Notes: generated by a model not told the origin, from the sequence alone. Positions 9,287 through 19,354 are shown, counted from the first letter of the stretch. The stretch is 64,000 nt of DNA from Halapricum desulfuricans (GCF_017094505.1 NZ_CP064787.1:682001-746000), one strand, 5' to 3'. Numbers and translations: made by a program.

Positions 9287-11920
9287 ATGAGTACGCGAAC
9301 GACACAGCTCGACATCACGGGGATGTCCTGTGCCAACTGTTCGGGGACGGTACAGGACGCCCTGGAGTCGCTTTCGGGCGTCGAGTCGGCGACGGTCAAC
9401 TACGCGACCGACGAGGGATCGGTCACGTACGACCCCGACCGGGTTTCGCTCGCCGAGATCTACGAGACGATTGAGGAGGCCGGCTACGGCGTGGTCTCGG
9501 AGACGGTGACGGTCGGGATCTCGGACATGTCCTGTGCCAACTGCGCGCAGGCCAACGCGACCGCCCTCGAGGCGACGCCGGGCGTCCTCAGCGCGGAGGT
9601 CAACTACGCGACCGACGAGGCGCAGGTGACCTACAACCCGGCCGAGGCGAGCCGGGAGGACTTCTACGACGCGATCGAGGAGGCCGGCTACGAGCCCGTT
9701 CGCGAGCAGACCGGGGATGACGACTCGACGGACGCTCGCGACGCCGCCCGGGACGCCGAGATCCGCCGACAGCGCAACCTCACGCTGTTCGGGGCGGCGC
9801 TGACGACGCCGTTCCTGCTGTTCATGCTCGATCGCTTCCTGCTCGGCGGGGGCGTCTTCCCCGAGGCGATTCTGGGCGTCGAGATCGGGTGGGTCGAGTT
9901 CCTGCTGGCGACGCCCGTGCAGGTCGTGCTCGGCCGGCAGTTCTACAGGAACTCCTACAAGGCGATCGTGACCAACGGCCAGGCCAACATGGACGTGCTG
10001 ATCGCGCTGGGTTCCTCGACGGCCTATCTCTACTCCATCGCGTCGCTGACGGGCCTGATCGCGGGCGGGCTCTACTTCGACACGGCGGCGTTCATCCTGG
10101 TGTTCATCACCCTGGGCAACTACCTCGAGGCCCGCTCGAAGGGACAGGCCAGCGACGCGCTCCGGAAACTCCTGGAGATGGAAGCCGAGACGGCGACGAT
10201 CATCGCCGGCGACGGGACCGAACGGGAAGTCCCGCTGGAGGACGTCGCAGTCGGCGACCTGATGAAGGTCCGACCGGGCGAGCGAATTCCGACTGACGGC
10301 ACCGTCGTGGACGGACAGAGCGCGGTCGACGAGTCGATGGTCACCGGCGAGAGCGTCCCCGTCGAGAAGAGCGAGGGCGACGAGGTCGTCGGCTCGACGA
10401 TCAACGAGAACGGCGTCCTCACCGTACAGGCCACCAAGGTCGGGGCCGACACGGCGCTCCAGCAGATCGTCCAGACGGTCAAGGAGGCCCAGTCGCGCCA
10501 GCCCGAGATCCAGAACCTGGCCGACCGCATCTCGGCGTACTTCGTGCCCGCGGTCATCGCGAACGCCCTGCTGTGGGGGACGGTCTGGTTCCTGTTCCCC
10601 GAGGCGCTGGCGGGCTTCGTCGATTCGCTGCCGCTGTGGGGGCTGGTCGCCGGCGGGCCGGGCGTCGCCGGCGGGGGCGTCTCGATCTTCGAGTTCGCCG
10701 TCATCGTGTTCGCCTCCGCGGTGCTGATCGCCTGTCCCTGCGCGCTGGGGCTTGCGACGCCAGCGGCGACGATGGTCGGCACGGCGATCGGCGCGCGAAA
10801 CGGCGTCCTGTTCAAGGGCGGTGACGTCCTCGAGCGCGCCAAGGACGTCGACACGGTCGTCTTCGACAAGACCGGAACGCTCACCGAGGGCGAGATGGAG
10901 TTGACCGACGTGATCGCGCTCGATTCGGTCGGCGACGCTGTCGCTGACGGCGGCGAACCGCCGGTCGCGGGCAGCGAGGGCGAACCGGCAGCCGACGGCG
11001 GGGCGCTCACGACCCGCGAACGGATCGACGAGACGGAACTGCTCCGGCTGGCGGCGACCGCCGAGCACGGAAGCGAACACCCCCTCGCACAGGCGATCGT
11101 CGAGGGCGCACGCGAGCGCGGGATCGAGGTCGGCGACCCCGAGGCGTTCGAGAACGTCCCCGGGCAGGGGATCCGGGCGACCGTCGACGGCGGGGAGGTG
11201 CTGGTCGGCAACCGGAAACTGCTGCGCGAGAACGGCATCGACCCCTCGCCGGCCGCCGACACGATGGAGCGACTGGAAAGCGAGGGCAAGACGGCGATGC
11301 TAGTCGCCTACGAAGGTGAGCTCGCTGGCGTCGTCGCCGACGCCGACACGGTCAAACCGAGCGCGAAAGAGGCCGTGAGCGCCCTTCAAAAGCGGGGCAT
11401 CGACGTGATGATGATCACCGGCGACAACGAGCGGACCGCCCGGGCGGTCGCCGAGCGGGTCGGGATCGACCCCGACAACGTCCGGGCGGAGGTCCTGCCC
11501 GAGGACAAGTCCGACGCCGTCGAAGCGATTCAGGACGAGGGACGACAGGCGATGATGGTCGGCGACGGTGTCAACGACGCGCCGGCGCTGGCGGTCGCCT
11601 ACGTCGGGACGGCCATCGGTTCGGGCACGGACGTCGCCATCGAGGCGGCGGACGTGACGCTGATGAGAGACGACCCGATGGACGTGCTCAAGGCCATCCG
11701 GGTCTCGGACGCGACGCTGCAGAAGATCAAGCAGAACCTGCTGTGGGCGCTGGGGTACAACACGCTGATGATCCCGCTTGCGTCGCTGGGGCTGCTCCAG
11801 CCGGTGCTGGCGGCCGCGGCGATGGCCTTCTCCAGCGTCTCGGTGCTGACCAACAGCCTGCTGTTCCGGGCGTACACCCCCGACCGGGACTACAGGCTAC
11901 TGGGTCGGCTGCGGCCGTGA
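9287..11920 (+). CDS. copA: Copper-translocating P1B-type ATPase
   Basis: The 877-residue membrane ATPase has two N-terminal HMA domains (CxxC at C15/C18 and C83/C86) and the translocation motif CPC at 483-485. The phosphorylated aspartate is D527 in DKTGTL, and the TGDN and [10 protein letters not shown] hinge motifs are present. A CPC motif with two HMA domains indicates Cu(I) (or Ag(I)) transport, most likely export. An insertion rich in Gly, Glu and Ala (about residues 545-575) separates parts of the nucleotide-binding domain. Context with a metallochaperone and a TRASH regulator supports the assignment. Confidence 0.95.
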   Translation: MSTRTTQLDITGMSCANCSGTVQDALESLSGVESATVNYATDEGSVTYDPDRVSLAEIYETIEEAGYGVVSETVTVGISDMSCANCAQANATALEATPGVLSAEVNYATDEAQVTYNPAEASREDFYDAIEEAGYEPVREQTGDDDSTDARDAARDAEIRRQRNLTLFGAALTTPFLLFMLDRFLLGGGVFPEAILGVEIGWVEFLLATPVQVVLGRQFYRNSYKAIVTNGQANMDVLIALGSSTAYLYSIASLTGLIAGGLYFDTAAFILVFITLGNYLEARSKGQASDALRKLLEMEAETATIIAGDGTEREVPLEDVAVGDLMKVRPGERIPTDGTVVDGQSAVDESMVTGESVPVEKSEGDEVVGSTINENGVLTVQATKVGADTALQQIVQTVKEAQSRQPEIQNLADRISAYFVPAVIANALLWGTVWFLFPEALAGFVDSLPLWGLVAGGPGVAGGGVSIFEFAVIVFASAVLIACPCALGLATPAATMVGTAIGARNGVLFKGGDVLERAKDVDTVVFDKTGTLTEGEMELTDVIALDSVGDAVADGGEPPVAGSEGEPAADGGALTTRERIDETELLRLAATAEHGSEHPLAQAIVEGARERGIEVGDPEAFENVPGQGIRATVDGGEVLVGNRKLLRENGIDPSPAADTMERLESEGKTAMLVAYEGELAGVVADADTVKPSAKEAVSALQKRGIDVMMITGDNERTARAVAERVGIDPDNVRAEVLPEDKSDAVEAIQDEGRQAMMVGDGVNDAPALAVAYVGTAIGSGTDVAIEAADVTLMRDDPMDVLKAIRVSDATLQKIKQNLLWALGYNTLMIPLASLGLLQPVLAAAAMAFSSVSVLTNSLLFRAYTPDRDYRLLGRLRP

Positions 11921-11940
11921 CAGAAGCATCGCGGGCGGGC

Positions 11941-12170
11941 GGATACGACGGATCGCGGCGGGACCGGACCGCTGGCGAACGACTACGACGGATCGTGGCG
12001 AAACCGGACCGCTGGCGAACGACTACGACGGATCGTGGCGGAACCGGACCGCTGGCGAACGACTACGACGGATCGTGGCGGAACCGGACCGCTGGCGAAC
12101 GACTACGACGGATCGTGGCGAAACCGGACCGCTGGCGAACGACTACGACGGATCGTGGCGGAACCGGACC
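11941..12170. repeat. 40-bp tandem repeat array derived from a gene tail
   Basis: Five full 40-bp units begin at 11941, 11981, 12021, 12061 and 12101, with a sixth partial unit from 12141. The first is slightly diverged; the others differ only at a position or two (GAAAC or GGAAC). The final unit overlaps the last codons and stop of the acetyltransferase gene at 12143. Each unit therefore copies, on the minus strand, a coding tail ending RFRHDPS plus a stop and about 14 bases beyond it. The array fills the space between convergent genes. Confidence 0.9.
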
Positions 12171-12529
12171 GTCGGCGTCCCGTCGAAGGTCGGGCCGGTC
12201 CCGTCGCGTTCGAACCCCGCTTCTTCGACCGCTTGCCGGACCGTGTCGTTCGATTCGGGGACCAGCAACTCGACGGCCATGCCCTCACCCGCGGCGAAGC
12301 TCATCGGTTCCTCGAGCAGTCGCATGCACGCGTCGGACGTGCCTTCGAGTTGCGTGACGTGGACGGTCCGCTCGCGGGCGTCGAAGCTCACGAATCCGGA
12401 GATCGCCTCGTCGGACTCGGCGACCCGGACCGTCCGGTCGTGGATCAGGTTGCGCATGACGTCCCGCGGTGCGTCGGTCAACTCTGCCAGCCGTCCGGCG
12501 TCGGCCTCGACGGCGTCGCGAACCTGCAT
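12143..12529 (-). CDS. GNAT-like N-acetyltransferase
   Basis: The protein (128 residues) looks like a short GNAT acetyltransferase. It starts MQVRDAVEADAGRLAEL, has the central SDEAISGFVSFDARERTVHVTQL strands, and a late MAVELLVPESN region with VRQAVEEAGF. The usual acetyl-CoA loop (Q/RxxGxG/A) is poorly conserved, so activity is uncertain. I chose the ATG at 12529 because a TATA-like box lies about 28 bases upstream; the open frame continues 21 codons further. Its last codons form the source unit of the adjoining 40-bp repeat array. Confidence 0.7.
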   Translation of the reverse strand: MQVRDAVEADAGRLAELTDAPRDVMRNLIHDRTVRVAESDEAISGFVSFDARERTVHVTQLEGTSDACMRLLEEPMSFAAGEGMAVELLVPESNDTVRQAVEEAGFERDGTGPTFDGTPTVRFRHDPS

Positions 12530-12551
12530 ATCCGGTTCGTCGGTCGCCTCG

Positions 12552-12561
12552 TACTTATACT
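12552..12561 (-). promoter_or_regulatory. TATA-like box before the acetyltransferase gene
   Basis: Read on the minus strand, the box AGTATAAGTA lies about 28 bases before the ATG at 12529, the spacing of a leaderless haloarchaeal promoter. Confidence 0.45.
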
Positions 12562-12693
12562 GTCTGTTGTCAGCATATCTCACGATACCCATGTACCGAG
12601 GGCGCAGACTGCGAGACGCGAATGAACACAGTTATTCCCGGCGACGGGATATGGCGGGGTAATGAGTCACGCACACACGACGCAGGTGATGGC

Positions 12694-13872
12694 ATGCGCG
12701 TAGTCACGAAGTTCGGCGGGACGAGCCTCGGGAACGGCGAGCGGATCAACCGGGCGGCGGACTCGATCGCCAAGGCGGTCGAGCAGGGCCACGAGATCGC
12801 AGTCGTCGCTTCGGCGATGGGGAACACGACCGACGAACTCCTCGAGGAGATCGAGTTCGACGCCGACGAGGCCGACAGGGCACAGATCGTCTCGATGGGC
12901 GAGCGGACGTCCGTCCGGATGCTCAAGGCGGCGCTTGCGGCCCGCGGCATCGAAGCGATCTTCCTGGAGCCGGGCAGCGATCAGTGGCCGATCATCACCG
13001 ACGAGCACGGCGAGGTCGACGTCGAAGAGACGACACGCCGAGCACACGCGCTGGCCGGACAGCTGGGCGACGTCGTCCCGGTCATCACGGGCTTTCTCGC
13101 GGAGGACCACCAGGGCAACGTCACGACGCTCGGCCGCGGCGGCAGCGACACGACGGCCGTGATGCTCGGCAAGTACATGGACGCCGACGAGGTCGTCATC
13201 GTCACCGACGTCGAGGGCGTCATGACCGGCGACCCCCGCGTCGTCGAGGGCGCGCGCAACGTCGGCGAGATCACCGTCGACGAACTCCAGAGCCTCTCGT
13301 TTCGAGGGGCCGAAGTGGTCGCTCCGTCGTCGCTGTCCTACAAGGACGCCGACCTCTCGGTCCGGGTCGTCCACTACCAGCACGACGATCTGCTGGCCGG
13401 CGGCACCTCGATCGAGGGCCAGTTCGAGAGTCTGATCGACCTCGAGGAGACGAAACTGGCCTGTGTCACGATCGCTGGCCGTGCGATCCGAAACAGCCCG
13501 GGCATCCTCGGCGAGCTCGCTTCCTGTCTGGGTGACGCCGACATCAACATCGACGCCAACTCCTCGGGGATGGATTCGATCACGTTCTACGTCGCCGACG
13601 ACGACGCCGACGAGGCCGAAGCGCTGCTGCACGACGAGGTCGTCGACGACGAGACCCTCTCGTCGGTGACTGTCGAAGAGGACGTCGCCGTCGTCCGAGT
13701 CACCGGCGGGGAGTTCCCCAACGAGACCGATTCGGTCAAGCGCATTATCGACCCCATTGCGAACGCCCACATCGACATCTACGACGTCATCACCTCCGCG
13801 ACGTCGGTGTCGGTGTTCGTCCCCTGGGAGGACCGCGAGCAGGCCCTCCAGCTGGTCCAGAAAGAGTTTTGA
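12694..13872 (+). CDS. lysC: Aspartate kinase
   Basis: The 392-residue enzyme starts MRVVTKFGGTSLGNGERI, carrying the KFGGTS substrate motif. The LGRGGSDTTAV and DVEGVMTGDPR blocks of the amino-acid kinase fold follow, with two C-terminal ACT domains (from about residues 255 and 330). It phosphorylates aspartate to open the lysine, threonine and methionine routes, and the ACT domains usually give feedback control. The ATG at 12694 fits the family start; the frame continues upstream without similarity. No other gene of the pathway is adjacent. Confidence 0.95.
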   Translation: MRVVTKFGGTSLGNGERINRAADSIAKAVEQGHEIAVVASAMGNTTDELLEEIEFDADEADRAQIVSMGERTSVRMLKAALAARGIEAIFLEPGSDQWPIITDEHGEVDVEETTRRAHALAGQLGDVVPVITGFLAEDHQGNVTTLGRGGSDTTAVMLGKYMDADEVVIVTDVEGVMTGDPRVVEGARNVGEITVDELQSLSFRGAEVVAPSSLSYKDADLSVRVVHYQHDDLLAGGTSIEGQFESLIDLEETKLACVTIAGRAIRNSPGILGELASCLGDADINIDANSSGMDSITFYVADDDADEAEALLHDEVVDDETLSSVTVEEDVAVVRVTGGEFPNETDSVKRIIDPIANAHIDIYDVITSATSVSVFVPWEDREQALQLVQKEF

Positions 13873-13949
13873 AACCGCCGGATCGACCGCAGTCGACGGC
13901 GATCCGTCCGGTGCGCACATTCAAGTCGGATGACGGGGCAATCGCGGGT

Positions 13950-15194
13950 ATGCTCGCGATCGCCGGATCGAAAGGCGGCTGTGGAAAGACGACGACCACG
14001 CTCGGGGTAGCCGGCGCGTTCGCCCGCGCGGAGACGCCGGCGCTCGCGATCGACGCCGACCGACAGATGCCCGACCTCCACGTGACGGCGGGCGTCGATC
14101 GCGAACCGACACTGGCGTCGCTCGAGGACGCGGACGCCGGGGCGATCGCCCAGCCGGTGTCCGGACTGCCCGGCGTGAGCGTCCTCCCGGGGCCGAAGCC
14201 GGCCGAGTCGGTGAACGTACAGCGCGCGCTCGAACACCTCGACAGCGGGGACTCGCAGGTGCTGGTCGACTGTCCGTCGGGGACGGGACCTGACCTGACC
14301 GATCCGCTGGCCGCCGCCGACGCGGTCGTGGTCGTCACGACCGACAGCGGACAGAGCATCGCCGACGCAGAGACGACCGTCGAGGTCGCCGATCGGCTGG
14401 GCGTGCCCGTCGCCGGTGCGATCGTGACGATGGCTGACGACCGCGACGCAGCCGAAGCGCGACTCGACGTGCCGGTACTGGCGACGGTACCGGAATCGGA
14501 GTCTCCGCTGGCGGACGAGGCGGTTCATGCCGCCTACGACAGTGCAGTCGAGCGACTGCGCACGGTCGAAACGGACGACCCCGATCCGATCGACCCCGCC
14601 GGGACCCGGATGGCGACCGGCGTCGAGTCGATCGACCGGCAGCTCGGGGGCGGACTGCCGCCCGGATCGATCGCCGCCGTCGTCGGCGAACCGGACGGCC
14701 ACGCCGAATCGTTGCTCCATCGGCTGACGACCGCGCGCGGGACGCTGTATCTCTCGACCGACCGGCCCGCCCGGCTCGTCCGGACGGCGATGTCCGCAGA
14801 CGGCGGGCCGACCGGAAGTCCGGCAATGCGGACGGTCGGCGCGGACCCGCTCGAGGACGCGACCGGGCTGCTCGCGGACCTCCCCGACGGAGCGAACTTC
14901 GTCGTCGATCCCGCGGACGTGCTGGAAGCACACGACCGGGACGCCTATCTCGAGTTCCTGCGGACGCTCAAGGATCGCATGCTCGAAACGGACGGTATCG
15001 CCGTACTGCACTGTCTCGAGGGTGAGCAGCGACCGGCGAATCGCGGCGTGACCGAACGCGTCGCGGACGCCGTCCTCGCGGTGAGCGCAGTCCGGGACGG
15101 CACGGCGCTCGAAGCGCGTGCGACCGTCCGGAAGTTCCGCCCGGACCCGTCCGCTCGCGGGACGGTGGCCGTCGACGCCGGCGAGCGATCGTGA
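13950..15194 (+). CDS. MinD/ParA-like ATPase fused to a degenerate RecA/KaiC-like domain
   Basis: The first 200 or so residues form a ParA/MinD ATPase with a deviant Walker A motif GSKGGCGKT (residues 6-14) and a DCPSGTGPDLTDPL block. After a linker, residues from about 218 on resemble a RecA/KaiC domain: GVESIDRQLGGGLPPGSI, then GEPDGHAES where a Walker A loop should be. This second P-loop lacks the lysine and glycine pattern, so it probably does not bind ATP normally. MinD-like proteins sit at the membrane or position machinery; the partner here is unknown. It is downstream of the aspartate kinase on the same strand. Confidence 0.8.
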   Translation: MLAIAGSKGGCGKTTTTLGVAGAFARAETPALAIDADRQMPDLHVTAGVDREPTLASLEDADAGAIAQPVSGLPGVSVLPGPKPAESVNVQRALEHLDSGDSQVLVDCPSGTGPDLTDPLAAADAVVVVTTDSGQSIADAETTVEVADRLGVPVAGAIVTMADDRDAAEARLDVPVLATVPESESPLADEAVHAAYDSAVERLRTVETDDPDPIDPAGTRMATGVESIDRQLGGGLPPGSIAAVVGEPDGHAESLLHRLTTARGTLYLSTDRPARLVRTAMSADGGPTGSPAMRTVGADPLEDATGLLADLPDGANFVVDPADVLEAHDRDAYLEFLRTLKDRMLETDGIAVLHCLEGEQRPANRGVTERVADAVLAVSAVRDGTALEARATVRKFRPDPSARGTVAVDAGERS

Positions 15195-15195
15195 C

Positions 15196-15254
15196 GGCCG
15201 CGGCGGACACGCGGAGTCGGAGCAATACTGATCGGCCGCGGCGGACACGCGGAG
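15196..15254. repeat. Direct repeat of a 21-base GC-rich word
   Basis: The word GGCCGCGGCGGACACGCGGAG occurs at 15196-15216 and again at 15234-15254, directly after the MinD-like gene. The 38-base spacing suggests a small tandem duplication. No function is apparent. Confidence 0.7.
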
Positions 15255-15325
15255 CTGTCCCGATCAGCCGCGGGGACGAGTGACCGGCCCGGGAGTTTTT
15301 TCGCGTGTCCGCCCGGATATCGGAC

Positions 15326-16303
15326 ATGGAGTACACGACGCTGGGTTCGACCGGGATCGAGGTCAGCCGCATCGCGCTGGGCTGTATGAGCTTCGGGACG
15401 CCCGAGTGGCGCGAGTGGGTGCTCGACGAGTCCGAGAGCCGGGAGATCATCGAGCGGGCGATCGATCTGGGAATCAACTTCTTCGACACCGCCAACATGT
15501 ACTCGCTCGGGGAAAGCGAGCGCATCCTCGGGAACGTCCTCGAAGGCTACGACCGCGACGAACAGGTCGTCGCCACGAAGGTCTACTTCCAGATGGACGA
15601 GGACGACCCCAACTCACAGGGCCTCTCCCGGAAGGCGATCGAACAGGAGCTGTCGAACTCGCTGGACCGGCTCGGGATGGACACCGTCGACCTCTACCAG
15701 ATCCACCGTTGGGACGGGGATACGCCCATCGAGACGACACTGCAAGCGCTTGACGACGCCGTCCGCCGCGGGCGGGTCCGCCACGTCGGAGCCTCCTCGA
15801 TGTGGGCCTACCAGTTCGCCGAATCGCTGCACGCGAGCGACCGGCTCGGCCTGGAGCGCTTCCGGACGATGCAGAACCACTACAACCTCCTCTATCGGGA
15901 GGAGGAACGCGAGATGCTGCCGCTCTGTGACCGGGAGGGGATCGGTGTCTTGCCCTGGAGCCCGCTTGCGCGCGGCTATCTCGCCCGCCCGCACGACGAG
16001 TTCGACGTGACGACCCGGGGCCAGACCGACGATCACGCCCGCAACCACCCCTACTTCGAGGGTGGCGGCCGCGAGATCAACGAACGCGTCGCCGAACTCG
16101 CCGCCGAGAAGGGCGTGACGATGGCCCAGATCGCGCTGGCTTGGCTACTGCATCAGGACGTCGTCGACGCGCCGATCGTCGGGACGACCAGCGTCGAACA
16201 CCTCGAGGACGCCGTCGAGGCGCTGGAGATCGACCTGACCGCAAGCGAACAGGCCTACCTCGAAGAACCCTACGAGCCGGTGCCCGTTTCGGGCCACGAG
16301 TAA
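15326..16303 (+). CDS. Aldo/keto reductase
   Basis: This 325-residue protein is a full-length aldo/keto reductase. It starts MEYTTLGSTGIEVSRIALG, has the active-site DTANMYSLGESERILG (Asp and Tyr), a lysine in ATKVYF, and histidine in QIHRWD, together the catalytic tetrad. The C-terminal LLHQDVVDAPIVGTTSVEHLEDAV segment binds NADP(H). The substrate cannot be told from sequence. The ATG at 15326 is the usual family start, seven codons into the open frame. Confidence 0.92.
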   Translation: MEYTTLGSTGIEVSRIALGCMSFGTPEWREWVLDESESREIIERAIDLGINFFDTANMYSLGESERILGNVLEGYDRDEQVVATKVYFQMDEDDPNSQGLSRKAIEQELSNSLDRLGMDTVDLYQIHRWDGDTPIETTLQALDDAVRRGRVRHVGASSMWAYQFAESLHASDRLGLERFRTMQNHYNLLYREEEREMLPLCDREGIGVLPWSPLARGYLARPHDEFDVTTRGQTDDHARNHPYFEGGGREINERVAELAAEKGVTMAQIALAWLLHQDVVDAPIVGTTSVEHLEDAVEALEIDLTASEQAYLEEPYEPVPVSGHE

Positions 16304-16378
16304 CGGGCGAGTGGTGAGATCGGCACGGGAAACAGGTTCGATCCGACCGTACAAACCGATCCAGCCCGTAGTGGTGAC

Positions 16379-17095
16379 ATGTCGAACGCTGACCGAGGGT
16401 CGCGGCAGCTGCTGTCGATGCGCTGGCGAGACGCCGTCTTCGCCCACTGGCCGGTCGAGCCCGAGGTGATCGAGCCGACACTCCCCGAGGGGCTGGCGGT
16501 CGATACCGGCCCGGACGGGCGAGCGTGGCTGAGCGTCGTCGGGTTCGTCATGGCGGACATCCGTCCGCGGTTCTCGCCGATCGGGCGGTCGTTTCCGGAG
16601 CTTAACCTCCGGACCTACGTCCGCCACGGCGACGCGACCGGGGTGTACTTCTACAATCTCGACGCCGACGATCGGCTGAGCGTTGCGCTCGCCCGGCGGC
16701 TGTTCAAACTGCCCTATTACCGCGCGGAGATGCGAGTCACCGAACGCGAGGACGGGATCCGGTTCCGGAGCTACCGGACCCACGAGGGCGTCGAGACCGC
16801 GGCCTTCGACGCGACGATCGAACCGCAAGGCGCGCCAGAGCCGGTCGAGCCGGGGTCGCTCGCGGCGTTTCTGGTCGAGAACTACCGGTTTTTCGTCGCC
16901 GGCGACGGGACGCTCTACGAGGGGACGATTTCCCACGAGCCGTGGGCGGTCGCGCCGGCGGAACTGACGATTCGGGAGAATACGCTGTTCTCGGCCGCGG
17001 GATTCGACCGACCGGCGGGTGAACCGCTCGTGCAGTACGCGCCCGGTGAAGCGGTCACGGCCGGGCGGATCAGGCGCGTCGAACCCAGATTATAA
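16379..17095 (+). CDS. DUF2071 (YqjF-like) protein
   Basis: The 238-residue protein begins with a LLSMRWRDAVFAHWPVEPEV segment and carries RTYVRHGDATGVYFYNLDAD and LPYYRAEMRV, which match the DUF2071/YqjF family throughout. The family is soluble and its biochemical role is not established. It lies between an aldo/keto reductase gene and the bPH2 genes, all on the same strand, without overlap. Confidence 0.85.
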   Translation: MSNADRGSRQLLSMRWRDAVFAHWPVEPEVIEPTLPEGLAVDTGPDGRAWLSVVGFVMADIRPRFSPIGRSFPELNLRTYVRHGDATGVYFYNLDADDRLSVALARRLFKLPYYRAEMRVTEREDGIRFRSYRTHEGVETAAFDATIEPQGAPEPVEPGSLAAFLVENYRFFVAGDGTLYEGTISHEPWAVAPAELTIRENTLFSAAGFDRPAGEPLVQYAPGEAVTAGRIRRVEPRL

Positions 17096-17121
17096 GCCCC
17101 GGACGGACGCAGGGACCGACA

Positions 17122-17790
17122 ATGGACGACGAGCCAGCCGACGGGTCCGAGGAGTCGAGTGTCGGGACATCCGACCCCGATCAGCGCTCGCAAGAACAGT
17201 CCGACGACACGGACGCGCGTGAGCGCTCACCCGAAGCCGATCGGAGCGCGAGCGGACCGGCCGAGGACGCCGGAGCCGACGCGGACAGCGAAGCAAGTGA
17301 GGCCGATCCGAGCGCGTACACGACTGACGTGCGGACGCTCGACCCGCGCGTTCGCTGGCTGTGGGTCGGACGGGCGCTCGTCGTCGCGCTGATCCTCGGT
17401 GCCATCGCGACCGCCGGCGCGCTCGCGGCCCTGCCGCAATGGCCGTGGATCGGCCCCGCCGTGTTCGTGCTCGTCGCCACGCTCGGGGTCGGACACGCAC
17501 TGTTGCTCTATCGCTCCTGGTCCTACGAGATCCGCGAGGACTCGATGCTTCTCGACAGGGGAGTTATAACGCGCATCCGGACGGTCGTCCCGTACGTTCG
17601 CGTCCAGCACATCGACACGAGTCGGGGGCCGATCGAGCGGGCCGTCGGGCTCTCGTCGCTGGTCGTCTACACCGCCGGTTCGCGGGGTGCCGACGTGACG
17701 ATTCCCGGGCTGCGGCCGCGGGAGGCGACCGACTTGCAGACGCGACTGAAGGCACTGGCGATCGAGTCCGAGGGCGAGGACGCCGTCTGA
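17122..17790 (+). CDS. bPH2-domain membrane protein (YdbS-like)
   Basis: The 222-residue protein opens with about 65 acidic, low-complexity residues. Two membrane helices follow (VALILGAIATAGALAAL and WIGPAVFVLVATLGV), then a bPH2 (bacterial PH-like) domain whose core reads SWSYEIREDSMLLDRGVITRI and ends in a TAGSRGADVTIPGLRP strand. It is homologous to YdbS. Only two bases separate it from the larger bPH2 gene downstream, so the two very likely act together at the membrane. The function of such pairs is not established. Confidence 0.85.
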   Translation: MDDEPADGSEESSVGTSDPDQRSQEQSDDTDARERSPEADRSASGPAEDAGADADSEASEADPSAYTTDVRTLDPRVRWLWVGRALVVALILGAIATAGALAALPQWPWIGPAVFVLVATLGVGHALLLYRSWSYEIREDSMLLDRGVITRIRTVVPYVRVQHIDTSRGPIERAVGLSSLVVYTAGSRGADVTIPGLRPREATDLQTRLKALAIESEGEDAV

Positions 17791-17792
17791 CC

Positions 17793-19322
17793 ATGCAACT
17801 GGACCCACTCTCGATCCCCTACCGGGCGGTCGAAAGCGGCCTGCAGGCCATCGTCGGTATCGCGATCGCGGGCATCGCCGGGGCCGGGTCGGTGGGCGGC
17901 CCAGAGGGGCTTGCGATCTTCGGCGTCGTGTTGGTCGTCGGGATCGCGCTCTCGATCGGCTGGCAGGTCGCCTACTACCGGCGCTTCGAGTACCGGCTGA
18001 CCGAGGACACCTTCGACATCGACTCGGGCGTGCTCTCCCGTCGGGAACGAGAGATTCCCTACGGCCGGATCCAGAACGTCGACATCCGCCAGAACGTGCT
18101 CCAGCGGGCGCTCGGGATCGCCGAGGTCCGGCTCGAGACCGCGGGCGGCGGCCAGACCGAAGCTCAACTGCGATACGTCGACCTCGATAGTGCCCGCCAC
18201 GTCCAGGAGGAAGTCAGTCGCCGCAAGCGCGGCGAGCGCGACGGGTACGGCGACGAGGAGACGGCAGCGACTGATCAGGGGGAGACGCTGTTCGAACTCG
18301 ACGACCGGGAGCTGGTGATCCTCGGGGTCGTCTCGATGGACCTGCGCCTGCTGTCGATCATCGCCGTGCCGCTGTCGTTCGTCGGGCCGTCGGTGCTCGC
18401 CGACGTCGCGCCGACAGCAGCCGCGTCGATCGCCGTCGTCGTGCTCGGGGTCGTCGCGCTCGTCGTCGCCTCGGCGCTTTTCAGCGCCGCGCTGTCGATG
18501 GCCCGGTACTACGGGTTCGTCCTCACCGATCGCGGCGAGGAGTACCGCTACGAGCGGGGGCTGCTCCAGCGGTTCAGCGGCTCGATCCCCAAGGACAAGG
18601 TCCAGACGATCACGCTCACCGAGAACGTCATCGCGCGCCGGCTCGGCTACGCCAGCCTCTCGATCGAGACGGCGGGCTACGGCGGAGCTAGCCAGGAATC
18701 GACGGGATCGCAGTCGGCGATTCCGATCGCCGAGCGCGACCACGCGGTCGCACTCGCCGGGCGGATCGAGGACTTCGAGTCGCTGTCGTTCGAGCGGCCA
18801 CCGAAACGCGCCCGGGAGCGCTACGCCGTCCGCTACGCGCTCGTGCTGGCGGCGCTGATCGCGATCGCGTACGGGGTCGTCCGGCTGACGGCGCTGTCGT
18901 TCCCGTGGTACGCGCTGGTCGGTGGCGTCGCGCTCGTCCCCGTCGCGGCCCACCTCAAGTGGCGCCACCGCGGGTATCGCCTCGAGGACGACTACGTCAT
19001 CACGCGCAACGGCTTCTGGTCGCGCCGGATCACGATCGTCCCGATCTACCGGATCCAGACGCTGGTCACCGCCGAGACGGTCTTCCAGCGGCGTCGCGAT
19101 CTGGCGACGCTGGTCGTCGATACCGCCGGCACGTACAGCCTCGTCGGCGAGGACTCCAAGGCCGTCGACATCGACGTCGAGACGGCCGACCGGCTCCGCC
19201 GCGAGCTGGCCGACGACCTGCAGGAGGCCGTCGTCGAGTATCGCCGTCAGCGCGACCGCGGTAGCGTCACCGTCTCGAGCGAGCGCGTCCCGGAGGACGC
19301 GAACGCCGGTTCGGCCGGCTAG
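17793..19322 (+). CDS. Large bPH2 membrane protein (YdbT-like)
   Basis: The 509-residue protein contains three bPH2-like modules interleaved with membrane helix pairs. Module cores read FEYRLTEDTFDIDSGVLSR, GEEYRYERGLLQRF and GYRLEDDYVITRNGF, each followed by a PYGRIQNVDI- or PIYRIQTLV-type strand. This is the YdbT arrangement. The start at 17793 follows the upstream stop by two bases, indicating an operon with the YdbS-like gene. Such pairs are widespread in bacteria and archaea, and their role is unknown. Confidence 0.87.
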   Translation: MQLDPLSIPYRAVESGLQAIVGIAIAGIAGAGSVGGPEGLAIFGVVLVVGIALSIGWQVAYYRRFEYRLTEDTFDIDSGVLSRREREIPYGRIQNVDIRQNVLQRALGIAEVRLETAGGGQTEAQLRYVDLDSARHVQEEVSRRKRGERDGYGDEETAATDQGETLFELDDRELVILGVVSMDLRLLSIIAVPLSFVGPSVLADVAPTAAASIAVVVLGVVALVVASALFSAALSMARYYGFVLTDRGEEYRYERGLLQRFSGSIPKDKVQTITLTENVIARRLGYASLSIETAGYGGASQESTGSQSAIPIAERDHAVALAGRIEDFESLSFERPPKRARERYAVRYALVLAALIAIAYGVVRLTALSFPWYALVGGVALVPVAAHLKWRHRGYRLEDDYVITRNGFWSRRITIVPIYRIQTLVTAETVFQRRRDLATLVVDTAGTYSLVGEDSKAVDIDVETADRLRRELADDLQEAVVEYRRQRDRGSVTVSSERVPEDANAGSAG

Positions 19323-19354
19323 CGCTTTTGTCTCCGGGCCGCGACAGTACCGTC

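Noticed and set aside
9155-11080. 641-residue minus-strand open frame
   Set aside because: It lies opposite copA and reads as Arg/Asp-rich shadow code of a GC-rich gene.
11941-12170. CRISPR array
   Set aside because: The 40-bp units are contiguous with no variable spacers, and the last is part of a coding gene.
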